In this document: piece by piece, positions 16,074-24,788 of the stretch
How the letters are laid out: each line of letters opens with the position of its first letter
Numbering within the stretch: the first letter of the stretch is position 1
Assembly: GCA_036402175.1 (NCBI GenBank)
Contig: DASWTK010000026.1
Span: forward strand, 1-27,543
Direction: 5' to 3'
DNA length: 27,543 nt
Origin: DASPKM01 sp036402175
GTDB taxonomy: Bacteria; Bacteroidota; Bacteroidia; Chitinophagales; Chitinophagaceae
Position numbers and translations under genes: made by a program
The notes under the pieces: generated by a model
Told to the model about the DNA's origin: nothing
Database searches by the model: none
Seen by the model: only the letters and a program-made list of their open reading frames with translations

Positions 16074-18164
16074 TCAATTCTTCACAACACGCAGGGTTTG
16101 CATGATCTCTCCATTTTTTAAGGCCTTCACAAAATAGACACCCGCGGGAAGTCTTGAAGCGCTCCAATACACGGTATAAGTTCCCGATTGCTGTTGCTGA
16201 TTTACCAGCACATTCATACGGTTGCCTCTTCCATCAAACACTTCGATACTGATATGTGAGGCTGTTTCGAGCCTGTACCTTATGGTGGTATTATTATTGA
16301 ACGGATTGGGTGACGACGCAACGAAAATTTCCGGGGCCATTATTCCAAGCCTGTTGCTTGGCGGAAGAATTTCAGGTTGTGTATAGTCAACTTCCAGGCC
16401 GGCACAGCTGCATGTTCCGGGCCATGGAGTTTGAACATAAGGAAACATCGACTTAAAACTGGTATCGTTCTTTTCTATTCCTGTGGTATAGCCAAGGACG
16501 TTTAGAAGCCGAGGCGAAACAGGACTTGGTCCACCTGCATGATCATCATAAGGCAGTCCTATAGCTGCAAGAACTACACCGCCCACTGCCTGCAGTTCAA
16601 TTCGCGTAACATCATCCTCCAGTCTTCTACCATTCGGGAACCCGTCCATGTTAGGAATGAACTGCAAGGCAGTTGAGGTGTTATAGGCCGGATCGGTTAA
16701 TCCCAATACGGCTGCCTGTATCAAACCAAGGGAACTGAATTTTGAGTCGTTTCTAAGTGTTGGGGGCACGGCCATGTTTAACCGAAGCATATCCCCTCCG
16801 TTCGGGAGAAAATTATTAATAAATGGCTTGCCTGCTGCCAGCGGGTTTCCATTCTTTCCTGTTGCCAGCTGGTAAGGCCGGAGATTGGGAACACCTGTAT
16901 GGAATATTGGCCAAAGGTCTGCCGAACGCGGTTTGCCGGGTCCTGGCAACAACAACTTTCCTGCAATTGCATCGTCCAGTGCGGTACCTGCTACCGCAGG
17001 AGAGCCTTTTAATGAGAACAAGCCATCCGCACCATTTCTAAAGTCGAATGCGCCAAGCGAATTTGTTTGAATACGTAAAGGAGCGAGTGCGGGAACTGCC
17101 GGTCCAAATTTGCTGTCATCCATGTAAAGCCCCAACTCCGGGTTAAAGAAATTGTCTGCAAATACATCGTAACCAAGATTGGGATCAAAATTTAACCCGG
17201 CTTCCTGGTAAGGAGTAAGCGAATTCCAGAGGTCTTTTTTTCCAATTGGAATCACTGCCTCATTGGTAAGCGGCATGCCAATTCGCGAAACCTGTACCCA
17301 CGCGCCGCTGAATGACCCTGAACCTCCGGTGTTAAGTGTTCTGATTTTCTGCCTGCTGGCTGATGCCCAAACGCCGATTACAAAGTCTCCATCCAGTATA
17401 TTCTTCGCTTCCGAAACAGGTTTATTATCTTTTTGCAGATCTGCTATGTCTATTTGCATTACGATCGTAGAAATGTTCTTACATTTCACGCCATCAACTG
17501 GTGGGGTAGTGGCAGTGCGGGGTGCATCACCCAGATCAAATATTCCACCCAGGTCTACGAAAAATGGATCATCTGCTGTACCGCAAAAAACCTTTTCACC
17601 TGATGATGCCGTGAAAATGCTGTTATTGATCAGCGTATTGTAATCCGGAGCATTAAGTCCAACAATTGACGAGATGGAGCGTGGACCAATATTCGGAGGT
17701 GGAATAGTTCCTTTGCTGATCACCGTTTGAAAGTTTACTCCGCCATCCACACTTTTTTCCAGTTTGTAGAATGTATTGAGATTTCTTTTACCAAGTCGAA
17801 TATTGAAAAAGGTACTTGAATCTTCATTCGACTTCGAGAAGGTAAACCTGTACACTATATCATCTCCATTAAAATAGGTATTGTTTGCAGCGTTGTTGTC
17901 GATATGAATTTCATACCTGATGTTTTCTCCGAATGAATAATAATTTGGCCCACCCTGAGGCAACTGGAAGGGAACATAATTGGCAACGATTATAACTTTT
18001 CCGGGATCATCGGGGTTACGAAAAGCATACAGATCGGTATTGTCGGCATTAGGATCCGAAAGGATCAGGGGAGCCTCCCTGTGACTTGATGCCCATACGG
18101 AAGCCGGTATCAGGTTTACAAACATCAGCATAAGAAAGATGCCTGCATATATTTTTCTTTTCAT
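16074..18164 (-). CDS. DUF4331 protein with T9SS type A sorting domain
   Basis: This 696-residue secreted protein has a signal peptide (about 1-26, ending PASVWA), then SSHREAPLILSDPNADNTDLYAFR, the hallmark N-terminus of DUF4331. The DUF4331 body runs to about 600. A C-terminal sorting domain follows at about 618-696 (SPNPFNNNTTIRY, FDGRGNRM, LPAGVYFVK, LRVVKN), which directs export and surface attachment by the type IX system. The function of DUF4331 is unknown. An ATG at 18188 is also possible, but the one at 18164 gives a cleaner signal peptide. It starts 37 bp after its shorter paralogue and is very similar to it over the whole DUF4331 region, so the pair arose by tandem duplication. Confidence 0.9.
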   Translation of the reverse strand: MKRKIYAGIFLMLMFVNLIPASVWASSHREAPLILSDPNADNTDLYAFRNPDDPGKVIIVANYVPFQLPQGGPNYYSFGENIRYEIHIDNNAANNTYFNGDDIVYRFTFSKSNEDSSTFFNIRLGKRNLNTFYKLEKSVDGGVNFQTVISKGTIPPPNIGPRSISSIVGLNAPDYNTLINNSIFTASSGEKVFCGTADDPFFVDLGGIFDLGDAPRTATTPPVDGVKCKNISTIVMQIDIADLQKDNKPVSEAKNILDGDFVIGVWASASRQKIRTLNTGGSGSFSGAWVQVSRIGMPLTNEAVIPIGKKDLWNSLTPYQEAGLNFDPNLGYDVFADNFFNPELGLYMDDSKFGPAVPALAPLRIQTNSLGAFDFRNGADGLFSLKGSPAVAGTALDDAIAGKLLLPGPGKPRSADLWPIFHTGVPNLRPYQLATGKNGNPLAAGKPFINNFLPNGGDMLRLNMAVPPTLRNDSKFSSLGLIQAAVLGLTDPAYNTSTALQFIPNMDGFPNGRRLEDDVTRIELQAVGGVVLAAIGLPYDDHAGGPSPVSPRLLNVLGYTTGIEKNDTSFKSMFPYVQTPWPGTCSCAGLEVDYTQPEILPPSNRLGIMAPEIFVASSPNPFNNNTTIRYRLETASHISIEVFDGRGNRMNVLVNQQQQSGTYTVYWSASRLPAGVYFVKALKNGEIMQTLRVVKN

Positions 18165-18201
18165 ACTAATTAATTTTGATTGAATCATTCAGGTAAATGG
18201 T

Positions 18202-19977
18202 CTATTGCCGCACGATGGATGTACCGCGCCATGGACTTTGGACATAAGGAAATGAAGTTTTGAACGTGGTATCGTTCTTTTCAACACCAGCAGAATACTG
18301 TAACGTATTCACGAGCTGATTGGTGACCGGTGATTGCGCGGGATTCGCGGGATTGTAATCATCGTACCACAGCCCTATTGCAGCAAGTACAATTCCACCA
18401 ACAGCCTGCAATTCTATCCGGGTTACATCGTCTTCAAGCCTCCTTCCATTCGGAAATCCATCCATGTTTGGAATAAATTGTAATGAGGCGTTTGTGTTGA
18501 ATATCGGATCAGTCAGGCCAAGAACTGCTGCCTGAACAAGACCCAGTGAACTAAATTTCGGATCGTTTCTAGGAGTTGGAGGTACAGCCATATTCAATCG
18601 AAGCATATCGCCGCCATTGGGAAGGAAATTATTAATAAAGGGTTTTCCTGTCGCAAGTGGATTGCCGCTTTTTCCTGTTGCAAGCTGATACGGCCTGAGG
18701 TTCGGTACACCTGTATGAAATATCGGCCACAGATCTACTGATCTTGGTTTGTCTGAACCTGCAAGAAGCAAATTGCCGAACAACGCGTCATCCAGCGCAG
18801 TGCCCGAAACTGCAGCAGTGCCTTTCAAAGGAAAAAGGCCAGGCGCATTATTCCTGAAATCGAATTGATTCAGTGAATGCGATTGTATCCTGAGCGCTCT
18901 GAAAGCCGGTACCGCAGGGCCAAATTTTGTGTCGTCCATGTACAGACCTAACTCCGGATTGTAAAAGTATTTACCGAAGGTTGGCAGGTTCGCTAAATCC
19001 TGATATGGGGTGATTGAGTTCCACAGGTCTTTATGACCCAATGCAACAACCGCTTCATTGGTTAGTGGCATTCCAAGGCGTGACACCTGTACCCAGTTAC
19101 CCGATTCACTGAAGCTTCCTCCACCGGTTGGGTTAAAGGGGGAACCTCCTACCGGAGAATTCAGTGTTTTGATAGCCCTTCTGCTGGCAGAAGCCCATAC
19201 GCCGATCACAAAGTCTGAATCCAGTATATTCTTTGCCTGCGATACAGGTTTGCCATCTTTTTGTAAAGAGGCGATATCAATTTCAAGTGCTATCGTATGA
19301 ACATTATAGCGGGCAACGCCATCCCTTGGTTTGCTATTCTGACGGGGCGCATCACCCAGATCGAATATACCACCAAGGTCAACGAAAAAAGGATCGTCAA
19401 CCGGACCACAGAAAACCTTTTCCCCGGTGCTTGCGCTTGTGATGGCGCTGTTCATTACAGCATCATATCCTGAAGCATTCAGCCCAACAGCGCTTTCAAT
19501 GCTACGCGGACCAATATTGTTTGGTGGTACAATGCCATTGGAAATTATTGTGGTAAAAGTATTGCCACCATTGGTACTTTTTTCGCATGTATAGGTAGTA
19601 TACAGGTTTTGCTTGCCCAGCCTTATATTGAAGAATGTGGTGGGATCCTGGTTCATTTGCCTGAAGCTGAAACGATAGATGATATCATCGCCCGCGGTGG
19701 TGATGTTATTGTCTATGTGTACTTCATAACGAACGCTCTCACTGAATGTGTAATAGTTAGGTCCGCCCTGCGGAAGTTCCGCCGGAATATAGTTGGCAAT
19801 TATGATAACCCTGCCCGGATTTGCCGGACTTCGGAAAGCATACAGATCGGTATTGTCTGCAAACGGGTCGTTAGAAATCATCGGGGCCTCCCGGTGACTG
19901 GAGGACATGAGCAACATAGAAAGGCTAAAGGCGGAAAATATTTTCAGCCATCTGTTGCTTGTAGATCTTGTTTTCAT
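18202..19977 (-). CDS. DUF4331 protein, paralogue without sorting domain
   Basis: This 591-residue predicted exported protein has a signal peptide (about 1-24, hydrophobic SAFSLSMLLM) followed at once by SSSHREAPMISNDPFADNTDLYAFR. It aligns with the downstream paralogue throughout; shared segments include NNFLPNGGDMLRLNMAVPPT, NMDGFPNGRRLEDDVTRIEL and LWPIFHTGVPNLRPYQLATG. It ends at SPWRGTSIVRQ, just where the paralogue continues into its linker and T9SS sorting domain. It would therefore stay periplasmic or be released differently. The ATG at 19977 is chosen over one at 20040, which would overlap the hydrolase gene and bury the signal peptide. It lies 34 bp after the hydrolase gene. Confidence 0.9.
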   Translation of the reverse strand: MKTRSTSNRWLKIFSAFSLSMLLMSSSHREAPMISNDPFADNTDLYAFRSPANPGRVIIIANYIPAELPQGGPNYYTFSESVRYEVHIDNNITTAGDDIIYRFSFRQMNQDPTTFFNIRLGKQNLYTTYTCEKSTNGGNTFTTIISNGIVPPNNIGPRSIESAVGLNASGYDAVMNSAITSASTGEKVFCGPVDDPFFVDLGGIFDLGDAPRQNSKPRDGVARYNVHTIALEIDIASLQKDGKPVSQAKNILDSDFVIGVWASASRRAIKTLNSPVGGSPFNPTGGGSFSESGNWVQVSRLGMPLTNEAVVALGHKDLWNSITPYQDLANLPTFGKYFYNPELGLYMDDTKFGPAVPAFRALRIQSHSLNQFDFRNNAPGLFPLKGTAAVSGTALDDALFGNLLLAGSDKPRSVDLWPIFHTGVPNLRPYQLATGKSGNPLATGKPFINNFLPNGGDMLRLNMAVPPTPRNDPKFSSLGLVQAAVLGLTDPIFNTNASLQFIPNMDGFPNGRRLEDDVTRIELQAVGGIVLAAIGLWYDDYNPANPAQSPVTNQLVNTLQYSAGVEKNDTTFKTSFPYVQSPWRGTSIVRQ

Positions 19978-20011
19978 TTGCGTTGATTTTAGTTCGTCAA
20001 TAATAATTGTG

Positions 20012-20851
20012 CTACCGCTTAAACCGGAGCATCCATTCATAAATGTTCATGTTGTTTTCTTTATAGGCAGGATCAGTTGCCTTTGACCACGCATCATGAC
20101 CAAGTATACCTGTTGAATCGGGAAATAATGTTAGTCTTGGCAGGATTACTGGATTGAAGGCAGAGACCTGAGACATGAATTCCCTGGTGTCTTTTGCACT
20201 GAACAGGGCATCCGGCTGGTTATGGAAAGCCCAGACAGGCAGGTTGGCCTTTGCAATACTTTTGGTTTTTTCATTTACAAGGAAATTAGAAACTCCGGAG
20301 ATAGGAACGATAGCGGCTAGCCTGTCTGCAAATTCAGCACTGAAGTCGCAGGCGATACGTGCACCAAGACTGAAACCACAGATATACATACGTGTTGTAT
20401 CGATCCTGTAATTCTTTTTCGCGTGATCTAAAAAGGAACTGATCACTGAATTATCCGGCACACGATTGAATTGCGGGATCAATACAATAAATGAATGTTG
20501 TATATCATTTACTTCAAACCGGGCTGGAAATTTTTTTTCATCAAGAAGCTGCGGAATGCCTTCGTTAAGTAATAATGGAAGATCATAAGAGCCGTTTCCA
20601 AATTGCCCGCCGCCATGGATGAAAAGCAGGAGTGGATATCCCGCCGCAATGTTTTCATCATACCTCGCGGGTATTGCATGATAATATCCCCCGATGAAAT
20701 CATTTACCTTTTGCAATACAGGCTTTAAAACAGGAGGCTCAGTTTCAATCAATACTTCCTGCCTGTCTGCCCTATTCATTCCTTTACTGCACCCTCCAAG
20801 GCATTGAACCAATAGCAAGGTCCCTACTATGCAAAATGCTGAATTGACCAT
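20012..20851 (-). CDS. Lipoprotein alpha/beta hydrolase (esterase or dienelactone-hydrolase-like)
   Basis: This 279-residue predicted lipoprotein has a signal peptide with lipobox L18-G19-G20-C21. The alpha/beta-hydrolase fold is shown by the oxyanion-hole motif HGGG (79-82), the nucleophile elbow GFSLG with S161, a probable acid D214 in NQPDALF, and H252 in GHDAW. A complete catalytic triad is therefore visible. The family includes PHB-depolymerase-like and feruloyl-esterase-like enzymes; the substrate is unknown. It is the first gene of the run leading to the HupE-like permease, so it may cleave an ester-containing ligand such as a siderophore-type chelator, but this is speculative. The start is the first ATG in frame; upstream only a TTG exists. 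Confidence 0.88.
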   Translation of the reverse strand: MVNSAFCIVGTLLLVQCLGGCSKGMNRADRQEVLIETEPPVLKPVLQKVNDFIGGYYHAIPARYDENIAAGYPLLLFIHGGGQFGNGSYDLPLLLNEGIPQLLDEKKFPARFEVNDIQHSFIVLIPQFNRVPDNSVISSFLDHAKKNYRIDTTRMYICGFSLGARIACDFSAEFADRLAAIVPISGVSNFLVNEKTKSIAKANLPVWAFHNQPDALFSAKDTREFMSQVSAFNPVILPRLTLFPDSTGILGHDAWSKATDPAYKENNMNIYEWMLRFKR

Positions 20852-21143
20852 TAAATGGAAGTGTTTAGATGTAATGACCCGAACGCTCAATACATAATGT
20901 ATCAGGCAGTGTTTCTAAGCTAAAAGGATATGGTGATCGTTAAACCTTTAAGAGAGTTCCCGTACAATTCACTTACGGATTAAAAAGAAAGGCAGATTTA
21001 AAAAGTTAAAAATTTATGCCTCTGGAGTTCTTTGAAGAAGAAACCAGGAGAATATCCTGGCATTGTATGAGTCGTATGTAATGAATTTACTGACTTGTAC
21101 AAACAAGTGCACAAATTGTATGAAGCCGCAGTAGTAATTATGA
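20852..21143. other. Intergenic region, probable operon promoter
   Basis: This stretch of about 290 bp lies upstream of the hydrolase-DUF4331-TPR-TonB-HupE run and should contain its promoter, although I could not identify a convincing -33/-7 pair. Two short perfect hairpins are present: CCAGGA/TCCTGG at 21044-21060 and ACTTGT/ACAAGT near 21084-21099. There is no significant reading frame. Confidence 0.4.
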
Positions 21144-21425
21144 TCAAACACGCTTTACAATACGCATGTTCATTTCATTGGCACCCTGCATAAGCTGTAA
21201 TGTATAGATGCCATAGGGAAGATCGTTCAGGCCACTCCATGTGAACTCCTGGTCGTTCTCCGCAAGCTCTGTTTCAAGCCTACGGCAGATGGTGCCATGT
21301 TCATCAAGTAGGATGCCTTCGATAAGCCCCTGGAGGCAGTTTGCAAGCCGCACACAAAGTGCGTCAGTAAAAATGGGTGTTTTTAAACTGGCGAAGTTGT
21401 CAGTAGAACCTGTTTGGATATTCAT
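21144..21425 (-). CDS. Small protein resembling an isolated T9SS sorting domain
   Basis: This 93-residue protein has no signal peptide. Its C-terminal half (IEGILLDEHGTICRRLETEL, then FTWSGLNDLPYGIYTLQLMQ, ending MRIVKRV) follows the pattern of type A sorting domains: a strand, a turn, L..L..G.Y.L and a terminal basic VKR. No cargo domain precedes it. A TTG at 21458 would add 11 residues; the ATG at 21425 is preferred. It may be a remnant of a larger secreted protein or a true small protein; I favour the remnant, with low certainty. Confidence 0.5.
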   Translation of the reverse strand: MNIQTGSTDNFASLKTPIFTDALCVRLANCLQGLIEGILLDEHGTICRRLETELAENDQEFTWSGLNDLPYGIYTLQLMQGANEMNMRIVKRV

Positions 21426-21620
21426 AGGGACGGATTTAAAATCGTTTTCAAGCAGCAAGTAGCGTCGGCAAAAAGAACAGGATCAATTCTACCTCTAATA
21501 AAAAGCTATTTTTTGTTTCCTGCAATCGTATTTCAACTTTTTCGGGCGAGTATTTATTCCCCTTTCCTTAGTAATTTCCTGTTTTAAACGGCATTTTGAG
21601 ATCCGGACCTTCAGTAGAGG

Positions 21621-21652
21621 TTCACTGAAGCTTCACTGGAGCTTCACTGAAG
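21621..21652. repeat. Three tandem 11-bp palindromic repeats
   Basis: Three head-to-tail copies of (C)TTCACTGAAG occur at 21621-21630, 21631-21641 (CTTCACTGGAG) and 21642-21652. The unit is itself palindromic around its central base (CTTCA-C-TGAAG), and the period is about one helical turn. They end 21 bp before the start of the small plus-strand gene, so they could be stacked operator sites for it. Confidence 0.6.
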
Positions 21653-21673
21653 AATCATTAATTCTGTTCCATT

Positions 21674-22099
21674 ATGCAAAAGGACTTCCAATCTGAGAAA
21701 AAAACCGCCGAAACGAATATGTCCGCGAAGGAAGCTGAATCGAATGAAGATATCGCGACTGCCATCAGATTATATGAAGAAAACATAAAACTCGGTTATC
21801 CCGACCCGTTTGCATATGACAGGCTGATGATCATCTACCGGAAGCTGAAAGAATACAAAAAGGAGATGCGCGTTATTAACCGCGCTATTAAAGTTTTTTC
21901 CGACGACTATGACAGGCACAGGAAGTCGATGCTTTCAGACGCGAAAAGCAAAAAAAAGGTCATGGAACTCAGCAGCGCAATTATGAAAAAATCCGGACTT
22001 GCCGACCGGAAAGGAAACGAAACCTACATTCCCGAACCGGTAGGCCGATGGATAAAAAGAAAGGAAGTACTTCAAAAGAAAATTTCTAAATCTACCTGA
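21674..22099 (+). CDS. Small helical-repeat (TPR-like) protein
   Basis: This 141-residue soluble, highly charged protein has no signal peptide. One TPR-like helical hairpin is recognisable (about residues 22-72: EDIATAIRLYEENIKLG, then PFAYDRLMIIYRKLKEYKKE and VINRAIKVF). The remainder is Lys-rich and probably helical. It most likely mediates protein contacts in the cytoplasm; no specific function can be assigned. Its 3' end overlaps that of the convergent Ig/PKD protein gene by 8 bp. Its leader contains three tandem palindromes. Confidence 0.7.
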   Translation: MQKDFQSEKKTAETNMSAKEAESNEDIATAIRLYEENIKLGYPDPFAYDRLMIIYRKLKEYKKEMRVINRAIKVFSDDYDRHRKSMLSDAKSKKKVMELSSAIMKKSGLADRKGNETYIPEPVGRWIKRKEVLQKKISKST

Positions 22100-24788
22100 T
22101 CAGCACCACCGTTCTTTTACGAAGCATCACATTGCCCTTGTAATCTATCGCCTGCGATACTGCAACAAAGGTTCCGGCGCTCAATTGTGCGCCTTTATAA
22201 GTGCCATCCCATCCTTTATGCTGATCGGTGCTTCTGAACACCAACTCGCCATAGCGGTTATAAATGGCCAGGTAATGGAATGTCCTGATGCCAATGGGCA
22301 CTACATGGAATACATCGTTCTTTCCGTCGCGGTTTGGTGTGAATGCATTAGGAATATAAATATCAGGACCTGCATATCTCTTAATATAGATCTGGCTGTG
22401 ACTATCACAACCTTCCTTTGTTACCGCGTCAAGATAGTATAGCTGATCCCTGTCGAGCGTAGCAACTGGATTTTCAATCTCGGAATTATTTAAACCTGTT
22501 GACGGACTCCAGTTGTACAGTACGTCTTTCCCTCCCTTTGCATTCAACTGCACGGGTTCACCTTTAGCCACAACAGTATCACGTCCCGCAAATGCTTTAT
22601 TGTCGTAAATCCTGAATGGTCTGAACAAGGTGTCCTTGCAACCCTTTATTGTATGTCCTATCACTGTCAACGGTCTCGGACCTTCCCTGTTGTAAGAACG
22701 GGTAATAAGCGGGTCATCTTTGAATAATCCGTAACCCAGGTCCCAGTTCCATTGAACGGTAGCATTGGTCAGGTCACTTGCGGTATAACGGATGGTGCGG
22801 AATACGCATGAATCATTAATTGTAAGTTGCAGCTGCGGCTTTGTATACACCGTAAACGCGCCGTCACCTTCATTTCTGCATCCGAAATTCGATTCTGCTA
22901 TGAGCCTGACATCGTGCGGCCCCGAAGCCAGCACCATTGGCGGATGTTGCATTCCAGATATGATATTATTATCAATCAGCCACTGCCATTTGACAATCGA
23001 CTCGGAAGTTGCAGCGGGTGGTATGTATGAAAGGTCGGTGAATTGTATGATCTCATTATCACATAACAGATCGCCGAACCTGAATGCTATAACGGGTTTA
23101 TAGCGGATATTCAATACAACGGTATTTGTATCGGATCTGCAGCCCTCGCTAGTAGTCACTACCTGCTTAACAGCAAACGGTCCTGGCCTGCCAGGTGTAA
23201 AAGAAGGAGGATTCTGGGTCTGAACAATACTCCCATCCAGGTTCCACCACCAGCCGTTGATAATATCACCTCCACCCGGGACCATCGACCTGTCAGTGAG
23301 CGAAACCAATGTTTGCTGTTCGCATATGACCGAAGGGAAATTGAAATTCGCGACCGGCTTCGGAACGATAGTAACCGGAAACGATTTCTCAGAAGTACAG
23401 GCTCCTTCGTTCAGGACCTTCAGCTTAACAGTAAAGTTGCCTGAATTGGGATATGTATAGGTAGCAATCGAATCGGTTGAGGTTCCCAGGCCGTCACCAA
23501 AATCCCACCTGAACGAATGATTGTTGAGATTGGTGGAAGTACTTGTGAAAATATACTGGTTGCCATTCAGGCATTGCCGGGCTGTATTGACATTGAACGA
23601 TGTTAAAGGAGTAGGCGTAACGATCACGGTGATCTTTTTCCGGAAGCTTTCACACCCGAAAAGGACTTTTTGCGAAACATAATATTCAAACACTCCATTT
23701 ACCGCTGTAGAGGGTGTTGGTGGTATGGTTGCACCTGTGCCTCCCGTTGGAGTGGTATACCATAGCAGTTCGCAGCCTGGTTTTGCAGTGGCCGTTAGCT
23801 GGTTGGCCGTTGCAAACTGGCAATACACAAATTCAGATTCTGCAACCGGGGTGTCGGGTACGGGCAGTGGATTTACAACAGCCTGCAGTGTATCGCGGCA
23901 ACCATATCCCGGATAGGGATCAACATCTACATTAAATACACCTGAAGTGCTGGGCGGTGGACTAAGGGTGAGCGATTGCTGGGTACCTAAAACCGCGGTA
24001 AAATCCTGGTTATACCAGGTATAGTTCTTAAAACCATAAGGCGCATTCAGGATGAGGGAGTTTGTTTCCTGGCAATAAGGCGCAGTGGCCAGTATGTTTG
24101 AGCACGCGCTTCCCACATCAACATAGGCATAGCCGAAGTGCCCACCCAGGGTGCAATCGGCCGTTTTGAACTCAAGCCTGACCATACGGCCCGACATACC
24201 TGCGAACTGCAGAGAAGCTGGCGACCATCTTTTGAATAATACATTCGGGCGTATGGTCGATACTTCAAAACCCGGGATAGCTCCGTTCGATACATAATCA
24301 AACGAAGCGCAATTGACCACCTCGCCCGTGGCTACATCATATGCAGTTACAAAGAACCTTGGCTGTTCAGGCATCGAATGGCTCGGATCTTCGAAAACTA
24401 CCGCATAGAAATAGGTAAATGTGAAAGTATCAATGGTTGTTGGCACCTGGAAAGTGTATGATAACCCTTCCGCGTTTGCATTTGTTTGCTCGTTGCCCAG
24501 CTTGACCGAATAGCGGCCTCCATACGGACATAATATAGGGAACTTGCCATAGAAGTCGAGCCCCGGATTTCTGGTCGAATCAATTATTTCGTGCCTGCCT
24601 CCAACAGGAGGAGACGGGGTTAGATTGATAACATTTTGCCCGTTAACCACGACCGTATTACCGATAAGGCATTCCCAGTTTGAGAAATTTCCGTTTTCAA
24701 AGTCGATGTTTGGTGGACAGGTTGTAGACTGGCTGAACGCAAAAAGAGCGCAAAGAACAAACGAAGCAGTTAAGGTTAAAGGTTTCAT
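22092..24788 (-). CDS. Large secreted Ig/PKD-repeat protein with T9SS type B sorting domain
   Basis: This 898-residue exported protein has a signal peptide (1-20, ending FSQ) and an N-terminal jelly-roll-like region (about 25-230) with paired cysteines. An Ig-like domain of the CHU_C-associated type lies at about 312-391, and a PKD domain at about 395-475 with WDFGDG at 428-433. Further PKD-like modules follow. The C-terminal type B (gliding CHU_C) sorting domain starts near 810 with IYIPNAFTPNRDGKNDVF and contains IYNRYGELVF and GWDGTYKG. Such proteins are surface or secreted adhesins and matrix components in Bacteroidota. Gliding or adhesion is a family-level expectation, not shown here. 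It ends convergently with the small TPR-like gene. Confidence 0.92.
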   Translation of the reverse strand: MKPLTLTASFVLCALFAFSQSTTCPPNIDFENGNFSNWECLIGNTVVVNGQNVINLTPSPPVGGRHEIIDSTRNPGLDFYGKFPILCPYGGRYSVKLGNEQTNANAEGLSYTFQVPTTIDTFTFTYFYAVVFEDPSHSMPEQPRFFVTAYDVATGEVVNCASFDYVSNGAIPGFEVSTIRPNVLFKRWSPASLQFAGMSGRMVRLEFKTADCTLGGHFGYAYVDVGSACSNILATAPYCQETNSLILNAPYGFKNYTWYNQDFTAVLGTQQSLTLSPPPSTSGVFNVDVDPYPGYGCRDTLQAVVNPLPVPDTPVAESEFVYCQFATANQLTATAKPGCELLWYTTPTGGTGATIPPTPSTAVNGVFEYYVSQKVLFGCESFRKKITVIVTPTPLTSFNVNTARQCLNGNQYIFTSTSTNLNNHSFRWDFGDGLGTSTDSIATYTYPNSGNFTVKLKVLNEGACTSEKSFPVTIVPKPVANFNFPSVICEQQTLVSLTDRSMVPGGGDIINGWWWNLDGSIVQTQNPPSFTPGRPGPFAVKQVVTTSEGCRSDTNTVVLNIRYKPVIAFRFGDLLCDNEIIQFTDLSYIPPAATSESIVKWQWLIDNNIISGMQHPPMVLASGPHDVRLIAESNFGCRNEGDGAFTVYTKPQLQLTINDSCVFRTIRYTASDLTNATVQWNWDLGYGLFKDDPLITRSYNREGPRPLTVIGHTIKGCKDTLFRPFRIYDNKAFAGRDTVVAKGEPVQLNAKGGKDVLYNWSPSTGLNNSEIENPVATLDRDQLYYLDAVTKEGCDSHSQIYIKRYAGPDIYIPNAFTPNRDGKNDVFHVVPIGIRTFHYLAIYNRYGELVFRSTDQHKGWDGTYKGAQLSAGTFVAVSQAIDYKGNVMLRKRTVVLIR

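Noticed and set aside
17263..17643. Plus-strand reading frame of 126 codons
   Set aside because: It is antisense to the DUF4331 gene; a similar shadow appears over the paralogue because the sense sequences are alike.
20891..21143. Short peptide starting at 21017 and two short hairpins as a regulatory RNA
   Set aside because: The peptide is about 20 residues with no recognisable pattern, and the 6-bp hairpins are within what chance allows.
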